From positions 1 to 14,885 of the forward strand of contig CASEPH010000457.1 of NCBI GenBank assembly GCA_949289625.1: a stretch of 14,885 nucleotides of DNA, given 5' to 3'. The position numbers and the translations under genes were made by a program. The DNA comes from an uncultured Clostridia bacterium (lineage in GTDB: Bacteria; Bacillota_A; Clostridia; Oscillospirales; Oscillospiraceae). Below are positions 6,867 through 12,664 of this stretch, piece by piece (position 1 is the stretch's first letter; every line of letters starts with the position of its first letter). The notes beneath the pieces were generated by a model. The model searched no databases. It saw nothing but the letters and a program-made list of their open reading frames with translations, and was not told the DNA's origin.

Positions 6867-7102
6867 CAGCTTATCCCAAACCTCGTAGAGTTTCGCCGCC
6901 GCAGCGGCGAAATAAGGTGAAATCATTTTCCGCCGGGGCGTGTACATGGCGGAAAATACTTCTCGGCCTGAAAGTGTGGACATTGGCTGGGAAGCGGCCA
7001 ATGTCTGCGCGCAACAGGCCGCAAACCATTTGTCGAAAAAGCCAAGAAGCTTTTTCGACAGCTTCAGCAGCATCTCCCGGCGTTTGCCGGGAGATGCTTT
7101 TG
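6827..7102. repeat. Palindrome-rich intergenic element with related hairpins at both ends
   Basis: This gap is built almost wholly of inverted repeats: A 6831-6866 (16 bp), B 6891-6912 (9 bp, TTTCGCCGC), C 6925-6957 (10 bp, ATTTTCCGCC, 13-nt loop), D 6979-7005 (9 bp, GACATTGGC), an outer stem around D (CGGCCTG 6964-6970 with 7015-7021), E 7031-7060 (12 bp, TGTCGAAAAAGC) and F 7069-7098 (13 bp, AGCATCTCCCGGC). Hairpins A and F are clearly related in sequence, and each has a T-run on its outer side. A minus-strand frame is open throughout but has no convincing start signal. It could be a MITE-like or REP-like dispersed repeat or a structured RNA. The folding is directly visible; copy number and mobility cannot be judged from one copy. 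Confidence 0.7.
7069..7101 (+). terminator. Right boundary hairpin F, terminator-like on the plus strand
   Basis: AGCATCTCCCGGC (7069-7081) pairs with 7086-7098 (13 bp, GTTT loop) and runs into TTTT (7098-7101) on the plus strand. It would end transcription from the 6227 gene after the whole palindromic array has been transcribed, and so separate that gene from the deacetylase. Confidence 0.6.
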
Positions 7103-7175
7103 TATAAATGCCCGGCAGCTGCGCATGATATTTCAGCATGAAATAATGAAAATAGTGTGGAAACAGGGTGAGAAA

Positions 7176-7874
7176 ATGAAAAAAATGCTGATGACGCTGC
7201 TGATGGTCCTTTGCCTTGGATTTGCAGTAGGTGCGGGAAGCCCGGAGGAACAGGAAAGCCAACCTGTGGGATATGTGGCTCTGACCTTTGACGACGGGCC
7301 CTCCGGGAAAATGACGGAACAGCTTCTGGACGGGTTACGGGAACGGGACGCCAGAGCTACGTTCTTCCTGTGCGGATACCGCATGGAGCAATATCCCTCC
7401 GCCTTGCAGCGGTATTTGGCAGAGGGACATGAGATTGGGGTCCACTCCACGGTGCACACGAATCTGACCAAGCTGACGGCGGAAGAGGTATACCAGGACA
7501 TGGAAGTTACGGCGCAAAAAATTTTTGACGTCACCGGAGTACGTCCAACGGTCATGCGGCCACCGGAAGGGAAATATAATGATACGGTGCTGCAAGCAGC
7601 TGCAGAAGAGGGGCTCAGTGTGATTTTATGGTCCGTGGATCCCCAGGACTGGGCCTGTCATGACGCTTCCGCAGTGCTCAGGACCATGGCGCAGAAGGCG
7701 GAAAACGGCGACATTATTCTGATGCATGATATGCATGAGAGCTCGGTGGAGGCAGCGCTGGCGCTGGTGGATACTTTGGAGGCCAAAGGATACTGCTTTG
7801 TGACGGTCAGTGAATTGGCGGCCCTCAATGGACAGTCGCTGGAACCGGGGGTTGTTTACCGGAAATTTCCGTAA
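7176..7874 (+). CDS. Secreted polysaccharide deacetylase (CE4, NodB domain)
   Basis: 232 aa from ATG 7176, preceded by AGGGTGAG. Upstream in-frame ATGs (for example 7146) exist, but MKKMLMTLLMVLCLGFAVGA from 7176 is a clean signal peptide. CE4 enzymes are metal-dependent and remove N-acetyl groups from peptidoglycan, chitin or similar glycans. All five motifs are present: TFDDGP (37-42; D39 base, D40 metal), HSTVH (90-94; both metal His), RPPEGKYN (128-135), the LWSVDPQDW region (151-159) and ILMHD (181-185; H184). The protein is little more than one NodB domain. A likely substrate is the cell's own peptidoglycan, which would fit lysozyme resistance, but this is inference. It follows the palindromic element, and I see no convincing promoter between them. 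Confidence 0.92.
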   Translation: MKKMLMTLLMVLCLGFAVGAGSPEEQESQPVGYVALTFDDGPSGKMTEQLLDGLRERDARATFFLCGYRMEQYPSALQRYLAEGHEIGVHSTVHTNLTKLTAEEVYQDMEVTAQKIFDVTGVRPTVMRPPEGKYNDTVLQAAAEEGLSVILWSVDPQDWACHDASAVLRTMAQKAENGDIILMHDMHESSVEAALALVDTLEAKGYCFVTVSELAALNGQSLEPGVVYRKFP

Positions 7875-7891
7875 AGGACGGCAAAAAAATA

Positions 7892-7919
7892 TTCCCTTTT
7901 CCTGTTTTTATGGTATAAT
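7892..7919 (+). promoter_or_regulatory. Extended -10 promoter for the flavoprotein genes
   Basis: TGGTATAAT (7911-7919) is a perfect -10 with TG extension. The -35 candidate TTCCCT (7892-7897, 16-nt spacer) is weak, as is common for extended -10 promoters. It lies 41 nt before ATG 7960 and just after the deacetylase stop. Confidence 0.7.
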
Positions 7920-7959
7920 ATTCGGGAAAGAAATAATCCCATGGAAGGATGAACGTAAA

Positions 7960-8514
7960 ATGCTTACCGGCAAAAATATTGTTATGGGCATCACCGGCGG
8001 TATTGCCGCCTGGAAGGCATGCCTGATCCTCAACAAGCTGGTCATTGATCTCCACGCCAATGTAGACGTGATCATGACCAAGAACTCCGAGACCTTTATC
8101 ACGGAGCAGACCATCCGGACACTGTCCCGGAATATCGTTACCCGGGATATGTTCAAGGAGCCTGCGGTCTGGAGCGTGGAGCATATCTCTCTGGCAAGAA
8201 AGGCAGACTGCTTCCTGATTGCGCCCTGCACTGCCAACGTCATCGGCAAGATCGCCAACGGCATTGCCGACGATATGCTGACCACCACCGTCATGGCCAC
8301 TAGAGCGCCTGTGGTCTTTGCGCCTGCCATGAACGACGCCATGTACACCAATCCCATCGTCCAGGGCAATATGCAGAAACTGAAGGATTTGGGACAGTAC
8401 AAATTCATTGAGCCCCATGAGGGCGTCCTGGCATACGGCGGTAAGGGAACGGGCGAACTGGCCTCCGCCGACGAGATCGCCGAGTACATCGTCAACCTGA
8501 TCGGAAACAAATAA
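7960..8514 (+). CDS. Stand-alone CoaC-like flavoprotein (HFCD family), active-site Cys replaced
   Basis: 184 aa from ATG 7960 (GAAGGA 10 nt upstream). HFCD flavoproteins bind FMN and include PPC decarboxylase (CoaC), peptidyl-Cys decarboxylases (EpiD) and UbiX-like enzymes. Visible are the FMN loop ITGGIAAWKA (11-20), EHISLARKAD with H75 (the conserved catalytic His), APCTANVIGKIANGIADDMLTT (88-109, where APATAN is usual) and APAMNDAMYTNP (121-132, PAMN substrate motif). The C-terminal clamp, normally LACGxxGxGR in CoaC, reads LAYGGKGTGEL here, so Tyr159 stands where CoaC has its essential Cys. No CoaB synthetase domain follows. It may therefore be a paralogue rather than the CoA-pathway enzyme. 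It is followed 18 nt later by a flavodoxin gene. Confidence 0.87.
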   Translation: MLTGKNIVMGITGGIAAWKACLILNKLVIDLHANVDVIMTKNSETFITEQTIRTLSRNIVTRDMFKEPAVWSVEHISLARKADCFLIAPCTANVIGKIANGIADDMLTTTVMATRAPVVFAPAMNDAMYTNPIVQGNMQKLKDLGQYKFIEPHEGVLAYGGKGTGELASADEIAEYIVNLIGNK

Positions 8515-8532
8515 TTGGGAGGGACTTATTTT

Positions 8533-9036
8533 ATGAAGATTTCTGTGGTTTATTTCACGTCCACCGGACGGACGGCCGCCATGGCCGAGGAGATCAAAAA
8601 GGGCATTGCCGCCGCCTCTGCGGAGATCGAGGTGGGCCTGTTTCCCATTACGGAACTGACCTCCTATAACGAGGACAACATCAATTTTGTCAATGCGTCC
8701 GATGCTGTGATCGTGGGCACGCCGGATTACTATGCTGCCGAGGCAAATCAGCTCAAGACCTGGCTGGATACCTGCCCCTGCAAGCTGGCCGACAAGCTCT
8801 GCGGCGCCTATGCCACCGCCAACTTCCTGCAGGGTGGCGGAGATATCGCCATTCAGTCCGTGTTGACCCAGCTGCTGGTCAAGGGTACGTTGATCTATTC
8901 CTCTGGAACGGCCCAGGGCCTGCCCTTTATTCATCTGGGACCCATCTGCCTCAAAGGCCAGGAGGATGCGGCTGCAGAACTGTTCCAGACCTACGGCACT
9001 CGCTTTGCCAAGAAAGCCATGGAGCTGTTTGCCTGA
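8533..9036 (+). CDS. Flavodoxin-fold protein (flavodoxin / NAD(P)H-dependent oxidoreductase family)
   Basis: 167 aa from ATG 8533, preceded by GGGAGGGA; the six-residue extension from TTG 8515 covers that ribosome site and is rejected. The N-terminus MKISVVYFTSTGRTAAMAEE is a flavodoxin beta1 plus FMN phosphate loop (TSTGRT, 9-14). VIVGTPDYYAAEANQLKTWLD (59-79) is the second FMN-contact loop. GAYATANFLQGGGD (91-104) is the third region, resembling WrbA-like proteins more than short electron-carrier flavodoxins. It probably acts in the cytosol as an FMN-dependent redox protein or quinone-type reductase, with partner unknown. It is co-transcribed with the CoaC-like gene, and a strong terminator follows. 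Confidence 0.88.
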   Translation: MKISVVYFTSTGRTAAMAEEIKKGIAAASAEIEVGLFPITELTSYNEDNINFVNASDAVIVGTPDYYAAEANQLKTWLDTCPCKLADKLCGAYATANFLQGGGDIAIQSVLTQLLVKGTLIYSSGTAQGLPFIHLGPICLKGQEDAAAELFQTYGTRFAKKAMELFA

Positions 9037-9048
9037 TATAAAAACCAT

Positions 9049-9082
9049 AAGCCCAGAACGGCAAACGGCCGTTCTGGGCTTT
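9049..9082 (+). terminator. Intrinsic terminator after the flavodoxin gene
   Basis: AAGCCCAGAACGGC (9049-9062) pairs perfectly with 9068-9081 around AAACG, followed by a short T-run. It lies 12 nt after the flavodoxin stop and ends 20 nt before the next gene, which may then depend on read-through or an unseen promoter. Confidence 0.8.
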
Positions 9083-9102
9083 CTGTCGAAATGAGGGATT
9101 GG

Positions 9103-9588
9103 ATGAGAAGAAAAGATCGGGAAGTGTTGAATCAAGGAGAATTGGAAGAAATCATTGGAAGATGCGATTGCATTCACCTGGGACTGATGGACGGGGAATG
9201 GCCCTATGTGGTACCTCTGAATTTTGGCGTGCTGCGGAATCATGGAACCTTTGTATTTTATATGCATGGGGCGCTGGCGGGGAAAAAGCTGGAACTGATT
9301 CAAGGCTCCGACCATGCGGCCTTTTGTATGGATACGGAGCACCAAATCCTGCGAGGCGCCTCTGGATGCGAGTGGTCCTACGGCTACGAAAGCGTTATGG
9401 GACGAGGGCGGATCGCCTTGGTGAAGGAACCGGTGGAAAAGCGGCTGGCTCTGGCCTGCATTTTGCGCCATTACGGTGGAGATGATGCGGTGAATACGAT
9501 GCCGGAACAGACTTTGGCACATACCGCGGTGATTCGTTTGACGGTGGAATCCATAAGTGGAAAAAAGAACCTTGAAAAAGGATTCTAG
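9103..9588 (+). CDS. NimA-like FMN-binding split-barrel protein (PNPOx family)
   Basis: 161 aa from ATG 9103, with GAGGG 5 nt upstream. The ATG at 9091 lacks a ribosome site, and its added residues are encoded by the Shine-Dalgarno region. The opening MRRKDREV, the core YVVPLNFGV (35-43), FVFYMHGALAGKKLELI (50-66), CEWSYGYESVMGRG (89-102) and the late LRHYGG are the pattern of NimA/Nim-type proteins. H55 sits where NimA has its cofactor-contacting His. Nim proteins are associated with reduction of 5-nitroimidazoles to amines and drug tolerance in anaerobes, but most chromosomal homologues are untested and may only be general flavin reductases. It follows two other flavin-type genes but lies beyond a terminator. 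Confidence 0.88.
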   Translation: MRRKDREVLNQGELEEIIGRCDCIHLGLMDGEWPYVVPLNFGVLRNHGTFVFYMHGALAGKKLELIQGSDHAAFCMDTEHQILRGASGCEWSYGYESVMGRGRIALVKEPVEKRLALACILRHYGGDDAVNTMPEQTLAHTAVIRLTVESISGKKNLEKGF

Positions 9589-9591
9589 GCA

Positions 9592-9620
9592 TTGACGAGA
9601 TTCGAAAAAGAGGCTACAAT
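9592..9620 (+). promoter_or_regulatory. Sigma-A promoter for the SLH-transglutaminase gene
   Basis: TTGACG (9592-9597), 17-nt spacer, TACAAT (9615-9620). It starts just after the NimA-like stop and lies 34 nt before ATG 9655, which also has an ideal AGGAGG (9641-9646) with an 8-nt spacer. Expression is likely strong. Confidence 0.82.
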
Positions 9621-9654
9621 AGAAGAGCGAAAAAGAGTATAGGAGGAAAGCATA

Positions 9655-11196
9655 ATGAAAAAACGTTGGCTCAGCTTGCTTCTGGTACTGACTATGGTGC
9701 TAGGCCTGATGGTGCCGGTTTCTGTGGGGGCAGCGGATACTGCAGTTCCGACAGAACAGATGTCGGGACAGGTAATCAACCCGCTGTATGATGGACTTCC
9801 GGCACCGGAACAGCAGGAGGAAGCTGAAGAACAGAGCGCAGAGGATGCGGTTGCGGACGCCAAAGAAGCTACCTATGTGTCCTCTACCCAGGCTGCCGAT
9901 CAGCTTCGTCAGGCCATGGTAGCTCGGAAATCCAGTGTGACCCTGTACATAGAGACCAGCGATTTCTGGTATTTTGATGGACAGTCCAACTGGTTTAGCA
10001 GCGACTTCTTCCCTGTGGTCTATAGCATGGAACTGGCGCAGTGCCCCTTTGATGGAGACTACCTCAAGTGGAGCTGGTATCAGTACAGCTGGTCACTTGA
10101 AAATCAGAGCGGAAACCGGTATCAGTTTTATATCGAACTTTATTATTATAGCACGGCGTCTCAGGAGCAGTGGATGGCCAATGAGATTCCGTGGGTTGTG
10201 GATAACCTTGGCGTGAGATCCATGTCTGACTATGACGCCTATACCACCCTTTATGACTATGTAACTTCCCACGTGGAATACGACTATGAGGGTCTGGATA
10301 ACGGCGATCCAGGCGTATATACCGCCTATGCTGCGTTGTACAAGGGTACGGCGGTCTGCCAGGGCTATGCTACCTTGTACTATGCCCTCTGCTGGGAAGC
10401 CGGGCTGCCGGTGCGGATCATCACCAGCTACAATCATGCCTGGAATATTGTTTACCTCAAGGGCGTCTGGTATTATGTGGATTCTACTTGGGATTCTGAG
10501 AGCTATACCGGTCGGGACTGGTATCTGCTTGGTCAGAACAATTTTTCCGGAGATCCCAGCCATGTCAACGAAGATGAGTATCTGACAGCGGAGTTCCAGA
10601 GCAAGTATCCCATCAGCCCTTGGGACTATGATCCCAATATGCCCTATAACGATGTGCCAAAAAGCAATGGAGCCTATAACTATATCCTCAAAGCCACTGA
10701 AATGGGACTTTTCAACGGCACCACCACTTATACCTTCTCCCCCAACCTGGAGATTGAGCGGGGAATGCTGGTGACAGTGCTTTGGCGGCTGGAGGGTTGC
10801 CCAAAAGCCACTAAGGACAGCGGATTTACCGATGTGCCGAAAAATATGTACTATGTGGAGGCTGTGAACTGGGCTGCCGAAAACGGCATTGTCAATGGTA
10901 TGGGCGACAACAAATTTGAGCCCGCCGGCAAAGCTACCCGGGAGCAGCTGGTGACAGTGCTGTACCGCTATGCCAAGTATCTCAAGAAAGATACCTCTGC
11001 TTCCGCGTCTCTGAGCAAATTCACCGACGCTTCCCGCGTGGGTGCCTACGCCCAGGAAGCCATGCAGTGGGCGGTAGGCTCCGGCCTGGTCAATGGTGTG
11101 ACGTCCACAACGCTTTGCCCTCAGGATAACACGCCTCGGGAGCAGCTGGCTACGCTGCTGGTCCGCCTGATCGACTATTATGATCTGGCGGTATAG
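9655..11196 (+). CDS. Secreted transglutaminase-like protein with three SLH domains
   Basis: 513 aa. Residues 1-26 form a signal peptide (MKKRWLSLLLVLTMVLGLMV, cleavage probably after VGA). Next is an acidic linker rich in Glu, Ala and Gln (about 47-72), then an aromatic-rich region (100-180). A transglutaminase-core domain follows with the triad C235 (GTAVCQGYA), H261 (YNHAWNIV) and D276 (YVDSTWD). Three S-layer-homology repeats fill the C-terminus: about 329-380, 390-440 (FTDVPKNMYY...GIVNGMGDNKF) and 456-505 (FTDAS...GLVNGVTS). SLH repeats usually bind pyruvylated secondary cell-wall polymer, so this is a wall-displayed enzyme. Bacterial domains of this type act as proteases, amidases or cross-linkers, and which applies is unknown. 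It has its own promoter and terminator. Confidence 0.93.
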   Translation: MKKRWLSLLLVLTMVLGLMVPVSVGAADTAVPTEQMSGQVINPLYDGLPAPEQQEEAEEQSAEDAVADAKEATYVSSTQAADQLRQAMVARKSSVTLYIETSDFWYFDGQSNWFSSDFFPVVYSMELAQCPFDGDYLKWSWYQYSWSLENQSGNRYQFYIELYYYSTASQEQWMANEIPWVVDNLGVRSMSDYDAYTTLYDYVTSHVEYDYEGLDNGDPGVYTAYAALYKGTAVCQGYATLYYALCWEAGLPVRIITSYNHAWNIVYLKGVWYYVDSTWDSESYTGRDWYLLGQNNFSGDPSHVNEDEYLTAEFQSKYPISPWDYDPNMPYNDVPKSNGAYNYILKATEMGLFNGTTTYTFSPNLEIERGMLVTVLWRLEGCPKATKDSGFTDVPKNMYYVEAVNWAAENGIVNGMGDNKFEPAGKATREQLVTVLYRYAKYLKKDTSASASLSKFTDASRVGAYAQEAMQWAVGSGLVNGVTSTTLCPQDNTPREQLATLLVRLIDYYDLAV

Positions 11197-11216
11197 GCTG
11201 CGGTAGATCGAACTAT

Positions 11217-11252
11217 AAAGCAGGACAGGATTTGTTTCCTGTCCTGCTTTTT
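11217..11252. terminator. Strong intrinsic terminator between convergent genes
   Basis: AAAGCAGGACAGGA (11217-11230) pairs perfectly with 11237-11250 around TTTGTT, then TTTTT on the plus strand. It lies 20 nt after the SLH gene stop and 11 nt from the rsmF end, so it can serve both directions; the minus-strand T-run is weaker. Confidence 0.88.
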
Positions 11253-11263
11253 GCCATAGGTTG

Positions 11264-12595
11264 TCAGACCCATCGAAGGCCTTTGGGAAAGTGGTTTTTC
11301 AGTTGGCCGCCGGAGCCTTTGGCCCAGCCGAGGCTTAAACCATCCACAGAGATTATGGTCCAGCCGGTCTGGGAACCAGGCAGTACCTGACCCTGAAGAT
11401 AGGCCAAAATTTCCGGTGCATCTGCCGGGTAATCTGCTCTTTGACCGCAGTCCCGGAGCCATAGCGCCAGGGCGTGGGCAGGCTCAAAGCGGCCCTTTTT
11501 CAAAACCCCCAGTTCCAAACCGGGCCGAAGCACCTTGAGGCCGTGCAGGTCAGGCATATCAGGAGGCGCCAGGTAGAGAGACGTGCCGAAGGAGATCAGC
11601 CCTCCTTCCGGCAGCTGAATGCTTAACGCTTTTAAAAAGGCGTCCAGTTCCGGCGGTTTCTTGATGGAACTGGGGCAATCCATATCAAAGCGGGTTACGT
11701 CTCCCGCTTTTTCCAAGAGCATCATGAAGTGCCCTTCGCCTTGGAGCTTGTGGGGCCATAGCCGAAAACCACAGGAAATCTCTGGGTTATGGGGCTCTGC
11801 CCACTCTGGATGAGCCGGAGAAAACCAGGGCATCTGGACAGATACCGGCGTGAATTCCGGAAACTCCTGTAAAAACCATGCCATGACGCCTTCGTCCTCT
11901 TCCGGTGCAAAGGTGCAGGTGGAATAGCAGAGCCGGCCGCCGGGCCGCAGCATTTTTGCAGCGGAGCGAAGGATCTCCTTCTGCCGGGACGCGCACATGG
12001 ATACCGTTTCGGGACTCCAATCGGTTCCGGCGGCTTCCTCTTTTCGGAACATACCTTCCCCAGAGCAGGGGGCATCCACCAGAATCTTGTCAAAGAAACC
12101 GGCAAAGGGCTTTTCCAGATCTTTCGGGTGCATGTTCAGTACCAGAGCATTGGAAATACCCATGCGCTCGATGTTTCTGGATAGAATTTTTGCCCGTTTT
12201 GGATGAATCTCGTTGGCCACCAGCAGGCCCTTTCCCGCCAGAAAATCAGCCAACTGTGTAGATTTTCCACCGGGAGCGGCGCAGAGATCCAGAACCCGTT
12301 CTCCCGGCTGAGGATGGAGCAAAGCAGCAGGAGCCATGGCAGAGGGTTCCTGCAAGTAGTAGAGTCCGGCTTCGTGATAGGGATGCTTGCCGGGACGAGT
12401 CTCCGGGTCGTAGGAAAATCCGCCGGGAGCCCAGGGAACCGGCTCCAGAGAAAAGGGCAGCGAAAGAAAATGGCCTGCTGCCTTTCTTCCCAGCCGCAGA
12501 CCCTTCTGCAAGGGCCGGTCATAGGATCGGAGAAATTCTTGGTATTCCGGCCCTAGCAGGGTCTCCATTCGTGATAAAAATTCTGAGGGGATCAT
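11264..12595 (-). CDS. rsmF: RsmF-type RNA m5C methyltransferase (NOL1/NOP2/Sun family)
   Basis: 443 aa, the length of RsmF/YebU-type enzymes, which use S-adenosylmethionine to methylate C5 of cytidine in rRNA (E. coli RsmF: C1407 of 16S) or tRNA. The SAM motif LDLCAAPGGKST is at 102-113. The two catalytic Cys motifs are DAPCSGEGMFRK (C177) and YSTCTF (C227). The C-terminal part with LHGLKVLRPGLELGVLKKGRFEPAHALAL is the RNA-binding module of the RsmF group and sets it apart from the shorter RsmB core. ATG 12595 follows AGGAGG with an 8-nt spacer. It lies 69 bp behind typA on the same strand, perhaps co-transcribed past a hairpin. The target nucleotide cannot be deduced, and the symbol is by family. 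Confidence 0.9.
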   Translation of the reverse strand: MIPSEFLSRMETLLGPEYQEFLRSYDRPLQKGLRLGRKAAGHFLSLPFSLEPVPWAPGGFSYDPETRPGKHPYHEAGLYYLQEPSAMAPAALLHPQPGERVLDLCAAPGGKSTQLADFLAGKGLLVANEIHPKRAKILSRNIERMGISNALVLNMHPKDLEKPFAGFFDKILVDAPCSGEGMFRKEEAAGTDWSPETVSMCASRQKEILRSAAKMLRPGGRLCYSTCTFAPEEDEGVMAWFLQEFPEFTPVSVQMPWFSPAHPEWAEPHNPEISCGFRLWPHKLQGEGHFMMLLEKAGDVTRFDMDCPSSIKKPPELDAFLKALSIQLPEGGLISFGTSLYLAPPDMPDLHGLKVLRPGLELGVLKKGRFEPAHALALWLRDCGQRADYPADAPEILAYLQGQVLPGSQTGWTIISVDGLSLGWAKGSGGQLKNHFPKGLRWV

Positions 12596-12622
12596 GGGGA
12601 AAACCTCCTGATCGAAAGAATT

Positions 12623-12654
12623 CCGGGCGGCGTTCCATGGAGGACGCCGCCCGG
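12623..12654 (-). terminator. GC-rich hairpin between typA and rsmF
   Basis: CCGGGCGGCGT (12623-12633) pairs perfectly with 12644-12654 around a 10-nt loop. It lies 10 nt after the typA stop. On the minus strand only AATTCTTT follows, so it may act as a weak terminator or an mRNA-stabilising 3' hairpin rather than a full stop. Confidence 0.55.
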
Positions 12655-12664
12655 CTGTTTGTTG

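Noticed and set aside
6891..7060. CRISPR array or tRNA gene in the hairpin-rich gap
   Set aside because: The stems differ from each other, there are no regularly spaced direct repeats, and no cloverleaf, TPsiC loop or CCA end can be drawn.
6917..7141. 74-codon plus-strand open frame inside the palindromic element
   Set aside because: No ribosome site, the start is a non-ATG codon next to hairpin B, and the sequence is explained by the inverted repeats.
7860..7871. CGGAAATTTCCG palindrome at the deacetylase stop as a terminator or operator
   Set aside because: It has no loop and no T-run, and lies partly within the last codons; chance is likely.
7875..7959. Riboswitch (for example FMN) before the flavin-type genes
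   Set aside because: The 85-bp gap holds only the promoter and a short leader of about 30 nt, too short for an FMN aptamer.
7825..9522. 565-codon minus-strand open frame across the flavoprotein genes
   Set aside because: It runs antisense through three well-supported genes with promoters and ribosome sites, and its translation matches no family.
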